DNA of 64,000 nt, taken from positions 1 to 64,000 of the forward strand of contig CAYPJU010000022.1 of NCBI GenBank assembly GCA_964411125.1, in the 5' to 3' direction. Positions within the stretch are counted from its first letter, which is position 1. Every line of letters begins with the position of its first letter. The notes under the pieces were generated by a model. That model was not told the DNA's origin, did not search any database, and worked only from the letters and a program-made list of their open reading frames with translations. Origin of the DNA: JBFIHF01 sp964411125 (GTDB lineage: Bacteria > Myxococcota_A > Bradymonadia > Bradymonadales > Bradymonadaceae). A program made the position numbers and the translations under genes. Of this stretch, positions 33,554-43,418 are shown in pieces.

Positions 33554-34498
33554 ATGGACAAAAAGGACCTTCCCACGGTCAATGACCCCTCCGAGCCGTC
33601 CGAGGCGACCCTGATCGTCGAATCGAACGTGCTCAAGCGCGTCCGTGACGAAGCGCAGGCGGGGGCCGAGGCCTATGTCATCGTGATCGCCGGACCGCAC
33701 ACGGGGAAGATGTACAAGATCAATCGCGGCGAGACGCTCATGGGGCGTTCGCCGAAGGTGGACCTCCAATTGCAGGACGTCGGTGTGTCGCGTACGCACG
33801 CACGGCTCACCCGGATGGGGGAGTCCTGCTACGTCGAGGATCTGCAGTCGGCCAACGGGACGTTCTTGAACGGCGAGCGTCTGGCGGTCGCCCGGCAGCT
33901 CCAGGACGGCGACAAGATCACCCTCGGCTCGACGACGGTCCTGAAGTTCACGTACAGCGACAAGCTCGACGAGGACTTTCAGCGGCAGATGTTCGACGCG
34001 GCCCTGCGCGACGGACTGACGCAGGCCTACAACAAGAAGTACTTCAGCAACCATCTCTACAGCGAGTTCTCCTTCGCCCTGCGGCATCGCCAGCCCCTCG
34101 CGCTGGTGTTGTTCGACGTCGACCACTTCAAGCGCGTCAACGACACGTTCGGTCATCTCGCCGGCGACGCGGTCCTGGTGAAGCTGGCTCAGATCGCGAT
34201 GGATGCCGTCCGGATCGAAGACACCTTTGCGCGTTACGGAGGTGAAGAGTTCGCCATCGTTTCGCGGGGCATCAACGGCGCGCAGGCGGCGATGATGGCC
34301 GACCGGTTGCGCCACGTCGTCGAGCGGACGCCGTTCCAGTACGAAGGACAGACGATCCCTGTCACCATCAGCCTCGGCGTCGCGGCGTTCCCGGATGTGC
34401 TCGTCGAAACTTCCGAACAGTTGATCCAGATGGCGGATGCGGCGCTATACCGCGCAAAAAATGCGGGCCGTAACCGCTGCGAGCTTGCCAGGTCGTAG
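33554..34498 (+). CDS. FHA-GGDEF protein (diguanylate cyclase with phosphothreonine-binding domain)
   Basis: 314 residues. The FHA domain at about 42-132 has the conserved MGRSPKVD, VGVSRTHARL and DLQSANGTFLNGER. The GGDEF domain at 145-310 has LVLFDVDHFKRVNDTFGHLAGD and the active site RYGGEEFAIV (GGEEF 229-233), and it keeps the allosteric I-site RIED (220-223) five residues before. Expected to make cyclic di-GMP when its FHA domain docks on a phosphorylated partner, linking Ser/Thr kinases to c-di-GMP. It has its own promoter, and the WD40 gene follows on the same strand. Confidence 0.95.
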   Translation: MDKKDLPTVNDPSEPSEATLIVESNVLKRVRDEAQAGAEAYVIVIAGPHTGKMYKINRGETLMGRSPKVDLQLQDVGVSRTHARLTRMGESCYVEDLQSANGTFLNGERLAVARQLQDGDKITLGSTTVLKFTYSDKLDEDFQRQMFDAALRDGLTQAYNKKYFSNHLYSEFSFALRHRQPLALVLFDVDHFKRVNDTFGHLAGDAVLVKLAQIAMDAVRIEDTFARYGGEEFAIVSRGINGAQAAMMADRLRHVVERTPFQYEGQTIPVTISLGVAAFPDVLVETSEQLIQMADAALYRAKNAGRNRCELARS

Positions 34499-34564
34499 CG
34501 TCAACGCGCTTCAAAGATTGGGGTGGTTGGTAGTACGATAGCGCCTCGCTCTCGATGGATCGTC

Positions 34565-37500
34565 ATGCTCAAGCGCCCCAACTTCGCGCTCAGCCCGTCT
34601 GGTCGCCTGCTCGCACGCGAGACCGGCTACCTGCAGATCGGCGTGTTCCAGGTCGAGGACGGGGTCGAGGAACCGTTCCTGACGATCGAGCGCGAGGGGA
34701 TCGGAATCGTTTCGCTGCACTTCGCCAGCGAGGACGAGCTCTGGCTCGTCCGCCGCGACGGGAGAATCGCGGCTTTCTCCCTTCCCGAAGCTCCCCCCGA
34801 CACGGTTCTCTCCGACCCACCGCCCGCTGCCGTCGACGAAACCGAAGACGGGACCGGAGGCGACGAGAGCGAGGACGCGCAGACCGACGAGAAACCCGTC
34901 GTCGAGCCCGCTCCCCCCGTTCAGGAGCCCCTGCGCATCTGGGAACGGGATCTCCCGTGCGAGCTGACGGTGGCCGAGACGCTGGGAGGTTGCCTGGTAG
35001 CGGGGGACGCGCGGGGCGCGATCTGGATCGTCTCATCCGGGGCCGAGGGGCCGAACGTCCTCGGGTCGGACGGGAGACATCGAGATTCGGTCGTCGCTCT
35101 CGCGATCTCAGCGGACGGAGAGAGGCTCGCGAGTTCTGGTCGCGACAGAACTCTCGCGATCTGGGAGTTTCACGACCCGTCCGATGCCCGCCAACGGTCG
35201 GACTGGAGCGAAGTCTCCACCGCGAAGGTTTCGCAGCTCGCCCCGGCGTCAGTGACCCAGGACGACGTCCTCGATTTCTTCAGTGCGGCCGAAGACGACT
35301 CCATCGCGGCGGTGGGCGACCTCCCGATACCCTCCGAGGAGGGGGAGGACGACGTGGTCGAGGCAGAGTTCGAAGACCCCACGGCGACCTCCGAGCCCCA
35401 GGCCTCAACCGGCCTCGCTACCTTCTCCCACCTCGAAACGCTCTTCGGAGCCGAGGGATGGCAGCTCTGCCTCGCCTTTTCACCCGACGGCGCGTTCATC
35501 GCATCTGGTGGGATGGATCAGGGACTCTACTCGTGGGAGCTCGGCCAGTCTGAGCGCAAGCCGCCCGTCGTTCGTTATGCGCACAGTGGCTGGGTGAGCG
35601 ACGTTGCCTGGTCGGACGACGGAACCACCGTCGCCACGGGCTCCTGGGACAACACGGTGGGGCTCTTCGACGCTCGCACCCTCGAGCCCATCATCTGCTT
35701 CGAATTCCACTCCGACTACGTGAGCGACGTCGAGTTCGCGGGGGAAGATCTTCTCGCCGCTAGCTACGACGGGTCGATCAGCGTGTGGAACTGGCGAGGA
35801 CGAACGCTCGACGGGGTGCTCGAAGGGCACGGCGACTGGATCGAAGCGCTCACGGAGAGCAACGGTACCTGGTGGTCTTTCTCGAGCGATGGGACCGTCC
35901 GCGGATGGAGCCTCGAGAAACGTGCGGTGACCACGGTGATCGGCGAACGCACAGACTCGGGGCTCGAGTTGGGCGCGACGGTCGACCTTTCGGACTACTT
36001 CGACTCGTCCCAGCTCGCGAGCTACGACCGACCGAAAGAAGTCTCCAGCAAGGGGTACCGAGACTTCCGAGCGTCTGGTTTCCGGACCACGTCGGACAAG
36101 ACGGCCATGGCGCTTCTGGAAGGCGTCGTGGCGCCGCTCGAGTCCCCCAGAGAGCTCTCGTCCGATCCGGTGGCGCAAGAGACGACCGAGGAGCTGCTGC
36201 GTCGTTTCGACCAGAAGTTCGCTGTCGATGTCGACCTCGCAGCAGCGCTCGACGACGACGAACCGGCTCTGATGCTCGACGAAGACTCGATCGTCGAAGT
36301 ACAGGACCTCCCCGAACCCGAACCCGATTCCCAACCCGAGCCCGAGCCCCAACCCGAGCCCGAGCCCCAACCCGAGCCCGAGCCCGAACCCCAACCCGAG
36401 CCCGAGCCCGAACCCGGGCCGGAACCTGAACCCGAACCCGAGCCCGAGCCCGAGCCCGAGCCGGAACCCGAANNNNNNNNNNNNNNNNNNNNNNNNNNNN
36501 NNNNNNNNNNNNNNNNNNNNNNNNNNNNNNNNNNNNNNNNNNNNNNNNNNNNNNNNNNNNNNNNNNNNNNNNGCCGGAACCTGAACCCGAACCCGAGCCC
36601 GAGCCCGAGCCCGAGCCGGAACCCGAACCCGAATCTGAACCCGAGCCCGAATGCGAGCTCGAGCCCGAACCCGAACCCCCCGCCCCCCTTTCCGACGCGA
36701 CCTCGGAGTCCCTGGAAGATGGGCTCCGAGAATCCACCGCCGAAGCCGGGGACACGCTGAGCGGTGCGCCTCCGTACGTCGGTGCCCCCGCCAGCGAGCG
36801 CGAGATGGCGGCGGCGACCTCTCCAGAGCGCGTCGTGCCCGAGGCCGAGGAATCGGCCCCCGCGCCTGTCGACGGGGAGATAACGACCGAGTTTTCGGTG
36901 GAGGACTCGGATCTGCTCGAGGCGTTGACCGACGGCGGGCGTCCCGACGAGCGCGAGGTGATCGAGAGCGAGCGGACCGCTCGTGGTATGGGGCCGGCGC
37001 GTCTCGGCGATTTCGACCTCGGTGACGTCGGGGACACTTCCGCACCCTCGATCACTTCGTACGAGGAGGAGCCGCGGGAATCTTTCACGATGGGGCTCGG
37101 CAGCGAGCCGTCGACCGCGCGGCTCGAGGCCGTCGAGGAGGTCGAGGAGTTCGACCCCGTGAACGATCCGCCGTCGATCGAAATCCCGGCCGATCTGTCG
37201 ATGTCCGGTATCTCGGAGGCGTCGGTGGACGAGTGGGAGGCGTTGGCGCAGACGGTGGACCCTCAGATCTTCGACACGGCGGAGTGGGAGAGGGCCGGGT
37301 CCTCGGACCGGGTCTCGGCCCCGTCGCCCGCGTCGGAACCGCGGGCGCCCCGGCAGGTTGCGGGTCGCGCGGAGACTCCGACCCCGATCCAGGGGGACGT
37401 CGCCGCGCACGCGATTCGCCCTCGACCGGCGGACGACCGAAACCGGCGCAAGACGCTCCCGGAGTTCGACCTTCACACGCCGACGCTTCAGGCCGTCCCG

Positions 37501-38499
37501 ACCGCCGACGCGCTGTCCCCCTCGGAAGGGGACGACGTCGAGGATACCTCGACGGGCGAGATCTGGCGGCGCCTTCCCAGCACGGCCATCCCGACCCCCA
37601 CCATTCTCGCGGAGCGACAGGTGCCGGGGGCAGTCGAGTTTCGTCAGTCGCTCGTCCTGCGCACGCCCCACGAATACGTGTACGGCGTGGCGATCTCGCG
37701 CGACGCGAAGCAGATTGCGACCTGTGGCGGCGACAACAGCGTCTGCATCTGGTCGCGGGGCGGCGATCTGTTGCACCGCTTTCGGATCGACGACGACGGG
37801 CTCAACAGCGTCGCCTTCTCGTTCGACGGGCGCGCGCTCGTGGCCGGCGGAGACGACCAGCTCGTCCATCTGTGGCTGCTCCCCCCCGAAGGTTCGAGCG
37901 CCCCCGTGCGTCACGCGCCGATGGAGGGGCACAACGGTTGGATCTCTTCGGTTGCGTTCTCCGACGAGGGAAGCTTCGTGCTCACAGGTTCCTACGACGG
38001 GACGGCCAAGGTGTGGAAGCTGCAGAACGGCAAGTGTGTCCGCACCCTCGAAGGGCACGAAGGACCGGTGTCGGGAGTGGCGCTCGGGCTAGGTCGCGCG
38101 CTCACCGTCGGTCACGACGGGACGATGCGCGTGTGGAACCAGAAGTGGGCGCAGGTCGATCTCATCGGGGGTCACGACCGCCTCTTGAGCGTCTCTTCGA
38201 CCGGGCCGGTCACCGCACTCACGGCGTCCAACGGCGACGTCTTCGTGGTCCGCGACGGTCGCGAAACGGCGCTCCTGAAGCATCGGGGGCAAGCTCGAGG
38301 CGTGCACGTGCGCGGTGACGGCTGTATCTTCACGTGCGGTGAAGACGGCCAGATTCGCGTCTACACCGCGGGGTCCGAGGATCCGAACCAACTGCTCGTC
38401 ACCGGCACGAAGACCTGGTGTATCGATGCGTCCCGCGACCTCGCCGCCGTCGGCGCCGACAACGGCAACGTCTACGTCTTCACCGAGGCCGAGAAGTGA
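34565..38499 (+). CDS. Giant WD40-repeat protein split by a Pro-Glu linker; interrupted by an assembly gap
   Basis: ATG 34565 (MLKRPNFALSPSGRLLARETGY) begins with a WD-like propeller: DSVVALAISADGERLASSGRDRTLAIWEF, LCLAFSPDGAFIASGGMDQGLYSWE, GWVSDVAWSDDGTTVATGSWDNTVGLFD, SVWNWRG. An acidic PEPEPE stretch of more than 100 residues follows, then a Pro/Ser/Glu-rich region, and a second set from about 37670: YVYGVAISRDAKQIATCGGDNSVCIW, GWISSVAFSDEGSFVLTGSYDGTAKVW and others. No signal or membrane segment. The two sides of the N run are in different frames, but merging the 55-base duplicate flank restores one frame of 1259 residues. A scaffold role is likely. The DUF971 gene is coupled by a GTGA overlap. 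Confidence 0.87.
36310..36689 (+). repeat. Pro-Glu (PE)n coding repeat
   Basis: Six-base CCCGAG/CCCGAA steps with some CCGGAA and CCCCAA encode (Pro-Glu)n with occasional Gln, Ser, Asp and Gly. It links the two propeller regions of the WD40 protein. The placeholder gap lies inside it. Length is uncertain because of the gap. Confidence 0.92.
36473..36572. other. Run of 100 N (assembly gap), probably a false gap
   Basis: Exactly 100 Ns. The 55 bases before it (36418-36472) and after it (36573-36627) are identical. Merging them as a single overlap removes 155 bases and puts the upstream and downstream parts of the WD40 gene in one frame. Confidence 0.95.
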
Positions 38500-38846
38500 G
38501 TGTCCCCCATCCGACCGAGATCCGCTGGCTCGAACAGCGCGAAGTGCTCTCGATCCAGTTCTCTGACGATACGCAGAAAGAGTTTCCCGCTGCGTTCCTC
38601 CGCGGATTCTGCCCGTGCGCGCGCTGCCAGGGCCACGGCGCAGGCCCACCGAAGTTCAAGGTGGCGTCGACGCCCGCCGCGACGCGGGTCGAAGACGTCA
38701 CCCCCGTGGGGAACTACGCGCTCTGCATCGTCTGGGGCGACGGGCACGACACCGGCATCTTCTCGTTCGCTTCGCTCTATGCGATGAACCCCGACGCGTT
38801 CGATCCCGACACGCCGGAAGGAACGCCGCTCGAAACCGCCGGATGA
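38496..38846 (+). CDS. DUF971 protein (gamma-butyrobetaine hydroxylase N-terminal-like)
   Basis: 116 residues from GTG 38496, overlapping the WD40 stop by four bases. It fits the DUF971 pattern: TEIRWLEQREVLSIQFSDDTQKEFPAAFLRGFCPCARCQGH near the start, with the CPCARC cysteine cluster that binds zinc in relatives, and VGNYALCIVWGDGHDTGIFSFASLYAMNP. The family is found alone in bacteria, sometimes near Fe-S cluster genes, with no settled function. Its TGA overlaps the next ATG. Confidence 0.9.
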   Translation: MSVPHPTEIRWLEQREVLSIQFSDDTQKEFPAAFLRGFCPCARCQGHGAGPPKFKVASTPAATRVEDVTPVGNYALCIVWGDGHDTGIFSFASLYAMNPDAFDPDTPEGTPLETAG

Positions 38847-39904
38847 AGCGCGGCATTCTCCCCAACCTCGACTTCGAATACGAGCTCCGCGGCACTGCCG
38901 TTCCCGCCGCCGCGGCATCGCAGCGCCAGCGCTGGAGTCACGTCCTGCGCCTCGTCCCCGGCTGGGAGGAGGCGACCCCAATTGTCGGACGAGGCGACGC
39001 CGCGTTCGACGAGGTCCTGCCGTGGGGAGCGTCCGCCCCGGCTGGTGAGCTCGCGGGCGCCGCCGCGGGTGCATGGCCCGATTCCGGTGTCGTCCGGCGT
39101 TGCAACGACAAGCGATTCAGCCACGAACTGGAGGTCGAGTTCGACGTCGCATTGCCCCGAGCCCGGATCGTCGACGACTTTGCCGGGCTCGACGACGCGG
39201 TGTCGAAGATGCCGCGCTGGGTCGCGAAGCATCCGTTCGGTGTGAGCGGCCGCGATCAGCTGCGGGGCGAGGGGGCGATGGAAGCCGGCGCACGTCGGGG
39301 GGCGACGCGGCTTCTCGCATCGGGGTTCGGGCTCGTCGTCGAGCCGCTCGTTCACGTCACCCACGAATTCTCGCTGCACTTCGACGTGTCGGACGACCTG
39401 GTGCGATTCGTCGGCGCCACGGCACTCCTCACCGATGGGCGAGGGCTTTTTCGGGGAAACGTCGCGCCCCTCCTGGATGTGCCGGCCCCCGTGGTCGAGA
39501 CGGCAGGGCAGGCGGCGACGCGCATGCGGCACCTCGGGTATCGGGGTCCGGTGGGCGTAGACGCGCTGCGCGGGACCGTCGAGGGGACGGCACTCGTCCG
39601 CCCCATCATGGAGATCAACGCCCGGTGGACCTTCGGACGTCTGACACTGGAGCTCGTTCGCCGTCTCGGGGCCGAGGGAGTCCGGTGGCACCATCCGTCG
39701 CGTGCGCGAAGGGCCCCCGGCGTTCCACTCCCCGACGACGTCGACCCGGGCGGGCAAAGCGGAACTTCGGTCGAGCTCGTCGAGCCGGTACGGTGGACCC
39801 GAGGGGGATCGGAATGGCCGTCGAGTCAAACCGAGGTTGAGAACCCGTCCGAATCGAGGCATCGTATAGGCGAACCTCTCGGTCCGACACCTTCGGAAAA
39901 TTGA
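38843..39904 (+). CDS. ATP-grasp-like protein
   Basis: 353 residues, ATG overlapping the DUF971 stop. A nucleotide-binding pattern of the ATP-grasp fold is seen: RWVAKHPFGVSGRDQLRG (lysine and glycine-rich loop), GLVVEPLVHVTHEFSLHFDVSDD (hinge with acidic residues), RGPVGVDALRG, and PIMEINARWTFGRLTLELVRRLG with the Glu-x-Asn metal ligands. The N-terminal part (GWEEATPIVGRGDAAFDEVLPWG) fits the domain that binds the substrate acid. The product is not predictable; it would ligate an acid to an amine or thiol. Coupling to DUF971 suggests one pathway. Confidence 0.75.
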   Translation: MKRGILPNLDFEYELRGTAVPAAAASQRQRWSHVLRLVPGWEEATPIVGRGDAAFDEVLPWGASAPAGELAGAAAGAWPDSGVVRRCNDKRFSHELEVEFDVALPRARIVDDFAGLDDAVSKMPRWVAKHPFGVSGRDQLRGEGAMEAGARRGATRLLASGFGLVVEPLVHVTHEFSLHFDVSDDLVRFVGATALLTDGRGLFRGNVAPLLDVPAPVVETAGQAATRMRHLGYRGPVGVDALRGTVEGTALVRPIMEINARWTFGRLTLELVRRLGAEGVRWHHPSRARRAPGVPLPDDVDPGGQSGTSVELVEPVRWTRGGSEWPSSQTEVENPSESRHRIGEPLGPTPSEN

Positions 39905-39947
39905 TGGCCCATGTGAGGTGTGCTACCAAGGAAGACACCCGCATATG

Positions 39948-39975
39948 TTGCAACTGAACGCCCGGAAGCTACTCT
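39948..39975 (+). promoter_or_regulatory. Candidate promoter for the double-FHA gene
   Basis: TTGCAA (39948-39953), 16-base spacer and TACTCT (39970-39975), 29 bases before the ATG at 40005, which has GAGG at 39994-39997 as RBS. Confidence 0.42.
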
Positions 39976-40004
39976 TGAGTTTCGTCGAACATCGAGGTTG
40001 ATGA

Positions 40005-41756
40005 ATGTTCAAGCTCGTGATCGAGGATGACGAGGGCAACAAGACAGTCGTCCCCATCATCCGCGACGAAATTTCGATCGGCCGTCAGGACGGAAACACC
40101 ATCCGCCTCACGGAGCGGAACGTCTCCCGCAAGCACGCGAAGATCGTTCGTGAAAACGGGTCCGTCTTCATCGAGGACGTCGACGCTCGCTACGGAACCA
40201 AGAAAAACGGCCAAAAGCTGGACGGACGAGCCGAGTTCGACGTCGGCGACGTCTTCAACATCGGAGACTATCGCCTGACTCTGCAGTCGGGAGCGACCGA
40301 GAAGAAGCCGCCCAAGCTCCCCGAGAAACCCGCCACCCCGCCGCCGAAGAAGGCGAAGAACCCGCTGTCGAACCAGCCGACGCAGATCACCTCGCTCTCC
40401 GAACAGACCGGGCCGAGCGAAGGGACTGAGGTCCTCCCCGCAGATCCCGCAAAGCTCGTCATCGTCTCGTCCAACTTCGCCGGACAGGAATTCCCGCTCG
40501 CTCGCAAGAGCATGGTGATCGGACGCGGGGAAGAGTGCGACATCATCATCGACCATCGAAGCGTCTCCCAGAAGCACGCCAAGATCGTCCGAGAGCAGGG
40601 CGGCGAGTACAAGATCGTCGATCTGAAGTCGAAGAACGGGGTGAAGGTCGGCGGAGAGGAATACCGAGCGGTACACCTGAAGCGCGGCGATATCGTCGAG
40701 CTCGGGCACGTGAAGTTCCGGTTCGTCGAACCCGGCGAGAACTACGTCTTCACGCCACAGCCCATCGACGACGACTTCGATGTGCCGGCCAGCGGAAAGG
40801 GGAAGGGACTCATCGTACTCGGGCTGCTCGTCGTCGCGGTGATCGCCGTCGTCGTCGCCGCGGTCATTCTCCAGCCCTCGGAACCCGCAGACACCGGCCC
40901 CGCCGAGATCGCCACCCAGACCGAACCGCTCGTGGCGCCCGAACCCACCGAAGACCAAGGGAACGCGTCCGCGCGCGTCGAGGAGTATCTCGAGCAAGCG
41001 AGGGCCGAGTACGAAGCCGGCCAGGCGCGAGAGGCCACCACCCGGCTCGAGCTCGCCCGCGATTTCGACGAGGTCACGCCGACTCAGGTCGAGGAGATCG
41101 ACAACCTCCTTTCGAAGGCGCGTCGCGAGAAAGCGCTCCAGGGGTACTTCGAAACGGGGCGCGATCATGTGAATCAAGGACGATATGTCGAGGCGCTGCG
41201 CGCTTTCCAGCGCATTCCGGACGAGCCCCCGTCCCAGGTCTACAAGGTCCTGCAAGAGCAAGGACTTCAGGACAAGGCCGCCGCCGAAGTGCTCGCTGCT
41301 GCGAAGACTCATGTCGACGATCAGGAGATCGCCGAAGCGAAAGAGCTCGCCAACGCCGTCATCAGCTACTACGACGCCACCCACGCCGAAGCGCAGGCGA
41401 TCCTCGAGATGGAGGAGCCCCGCCCCGTCGTCGCAGCCGTCGCGCCCCCCAAGAAGAAGACCCCCAGGAAGATTCGCGAGATCTCCGCTCCCCCCGACAC
41501 CATGTCGGCTCCGCAAGAACCCCAGAAGGATCAAGCTCGGGCCGACGAGCTGCAGGGAGAGGCGATGAAGCACTTCATGAACGCGAAATGGGATGACCTC
41601 ATTTCGACCTGCAAAGACGCCATGTCGGCCGGGTCCGCGCCCAAATGCAAGCGGCTCGTCGCGATGGGCTACTACAAGAAAGGCGACGCCGACCAGGCGT
41701 GCCGTTGGTTCGCAAAGTCGTCGGATCCACCCCCCGCCGACCTTCAGTGCGAATGA
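40005..41756 (+). CDS. Double-FHA membrane protein with TPR-like extracytoplasmic part
   Basis: 583 residues. Two FHA domains lie in the cytosolic half: one at about 4-95 (EISIGRQDGNTIRL, ERNVSRKHAKIV, ARYGTKKNG) and one at about 148-245 (MVIGRGEECDIIIDHRSVSQKHAKIV, DLKSKNGVKVGG). One membrane segment follows at about 266-287. The rest is helical and repeat-like (ARAEYEAGQAREATTRLELARDF, GRYVEALRAFQRIPDEPPSQ, ELQGEAMKHFMNAKWDDL), ending with a Cys-rich SEL/TPR motif. It would read phosphothreonine marks inside and assemble partners outside. hflX follows 21 bases after its stop. Confidence 0.93.
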   Translation: MFKLVIEDDEGNKTVVPIIRDEISIGRQDGNTIRLTERNVSRKHAKIVRENGSVFIEDVDARYGTKKNGQKLDGRAEFDVGDVFNIGDYRLTLQSGATEKKPPKLPEKPATPPPKKAKNPLSNQPTQITSLSEQTGPSEGTEVLPADPAKLVIVSSNFAGQEFPLARKSMVIGRGEECDIIIDHRSVSQKHAKIVREQGGEYKIVDLKSKNGVKVGGEEYRAVHLKRGDIVELGHVKFRFVEPGENYVFTPQPIDDDFDVPASGKGKGLIVLGLLVVAVIAVVVAAVILQPSEPADTGPAEIATQTEPLVAPEPTEDQGNASARVEEYLEQARAEYEAGQAREATTRLELARDFDEVTPTQVEEIDNLLSKARREKALQGYFETGRDHVNQGRYVEALRAFQRIPDEPPSQVYKVLQEQGLQDKAAAEVLAAAKTHVDDQEIAEAKELANAVISYYDATHAEAQAILEMEEPRPVVAAVAPPKKKTPRKIREISAPPDTMSAPQEPQKDQARADELQGEAMKHFMNAKWDDLISTCKDAMSAGSAPKCKRLVAMGYYKKGDADQACRWFAKSSDPPPADLQCE

Positions 41757-41777
41757 TCCTCCCGGAAAGGATTTCCC

Positions 41778-43418
41778 ATCGCAAAAGATGCCCATGGTGA
41801 CCTGACTGGTCTCAAGGCCAGTCAAAAGAAGGGGCTCGAACGCCTCCACCGCCTCAGAATTCGCGACTCCAACCCCGTCCCGCCAGACTTCGCGACCCGG
41901 CTCACGTTCCTCTCCGAGGAGCTGAATCGCGTCGTCGCCGTGCTCGTCGACCGACAGAATCAGGTCGAAGAGGTGATGTTGGGTGACGCCGAGCGAGTCT
42001 TCCTCCCTGACATCGGCCGTCAGCGCGTCGGATCCGGGCGCTTCCGTGGACTCCGTCTCATTCGGACGAACCTCGATCGGAACCCGTCCCTGTCGCAGGA
42101 CGACATCGCCGACCTCACCAAACTACAGCTCGATGCGGTCATCACCGTCGGCGTCGGGCCCGGCGGCTACCCCGGCGGGGTGGAGTGGGCTCACCTCCTA
42201 CCCGACAACCCGGAGGGGAAGACCCTCGAGAAGCTCCGCGCCAAGAGCCCCGGGGATCTGCAGCTCGATTTCGGCGAGTTCATCGCGGACCTGGAGTCGG
42301 AGTTCCAGCGCAAGGCCGCCGACGTCGTCGAGACGGGCGGAATGCCCGCGATGCTCATTTACGTGACCACGCCGGGAGACCGCGGCGTGCGGACCGAGCT
42401 CGAGGAGATGCAGGAACTCTGCCGGACCGCGGGGGTGTCGATCGTCGAGACCGTCGTCCAGAACCGCACGTCACTCCACCCAAAGTATGCGGTCGGGTCG
42501 GGCAAGCTCGAAGAGATCATACTGCGTGCACTACAGCTCGACGTCGACCTCCTGATCTTCGGGCAGGACCTCACCCCCGCGCAGATGCGGTCGATCACCG
42601 ACCGCACCGAGTATCGCGTCATCGACCGCACACAGCTCATCCTCGACATCTTCGCGCAGCATGCGACCTCTTCGGACGGCAAGCTCCAGGTCGAACTCGC
42701 ACAGCTCAAGTACAACCTCTCGAGGCTGTCCGGACGCGGCACGCACATGAGTCGCCTCATGGGGGGCATCGGCGGGCGCGGACCGGGCGAGACGAAGCTC
42801 GAGATCGACCGCCGACGCGCCCGTGACAGGATCGCCCGGCTGGAACGCGATACCAAAAAACTCTCCCAGCAGCGCGAACTTCGCCGAAAACGCCGCGAGT
42901 CGAGCCGAATCCCGATCGTCTCGATCGTCGGGTACACGAACGCCGGGAAGTCGACGCTCCTCAACCAGCTCACTCAATCCGACGTCGTCAGCGAGAACAA
43001 GCTCTTCGCCACGCTGACGCCGACGACTCGTCGCCTGCGCTTCCCCGACGAGCGCGAGGTCGTGTTCACCGATACCGTCGGCTTCATCCACGACCTGCCG
43101 CAAGATCTCGTCGCCGCCTTCAAGGCGACGCTCGAGGAGCTCGAGGAAGCCGATCTGTTGCTGCACCTGGTCGATGTGTCCGACGAACGGTTCGACGACC
43201 GCATTCGGGCCGTGAACCGAATCCTCGACGAGCTCGGGCTGGGCGACAAAGAACAGCTGGTCGTCTTCAACAAGTCCGACCTCATCCCCGACGTCGAAGC
43301 CCACAACATTGCGCGCCGCTACGACGGGCTCGCCATCTCGGCGCTCGACCGCCAGACGACGTTGCCGCTGGTCGAAGAACTCGAATCGCGGATCTTCGAG
43401 CAGTCACGCCGGAACTGA
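41778..43418 (+). CDS. hflX: GTPase HflX, apparently starting on ATC
   Basis: The reading frame continues from 41778 without a stop and encodes the family's conserved N-terminal segment: AKDAHGDLTGLKASQKKGLERL, matching the 'GNtsGLkpsQ' start of long HflX proteins. In that region no ATG, GTG or TTG is in frame. The best candidate is ATC 41778, six bases after GGAAAGGA. A GTG at 41940 would delete the first 54 residues. Total length from ATC is 546. The GTPase domain has GYTNAGKST (385 on), DTVGFIHDLP and NKSDL. HflX rescues stalled or heat-damaged ribosomes by splitting them. The RBS lies after the FHA gene's stop, so the two are cotranscribed. Confidence 0.9.
   Translation: MAKDAHGDLTGLKASQKKGLERLHRLRIRDSNPVPPDFATRLTFLSEELNRVVAVLVDRQNQVEEVMLGDAERVFLPDIGRQRVGSGRFRGLRLIRTNLDRNPSLSQDDIADLTKLQLDAVITVGVGPGGYPGGVEWAHLLPDNPEGKTLEKLRAKSPGDLQLDFGEFIADLESEFQRKAADVVETGGMPAMLIYVTTPGDRGVRTELEEMQELCRTAGVSIVETVVQNRTSLHPKYAVGSGKLEEIILRALQLDVDLLIFGQDLTPAQMRSITDRTEYRVIDRTQLILDIFAQHATSSDGKLQVELAQLKYNLSRLSGRGTHMSRLMGGIGGRGPGETKLEIDRRRARDRIARLERDTKKLSQQRELRRKRRESSRIPIVSIVGYTNAGKSTLLNQLTQSDVVSENKLFATLTPTTRRLRFPDEREVVFTDTVGFIHDLPQDLVAAFKATLEELEEADLLLHLVDVSDERFDDRIRAVNRILDELGLGDKEQLVVFNKSDLIPDVEAHNIARRYDGLAISALDRQTTLPLVEELESRIFEQSRRN

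Noticed and set aside
34565..38499. Two separate WD40 genes split at 36760/36805
   Set aside because: The flanks of the N run are identical over 55 bases and merging gives one frame, and no RBS precedes the second part.
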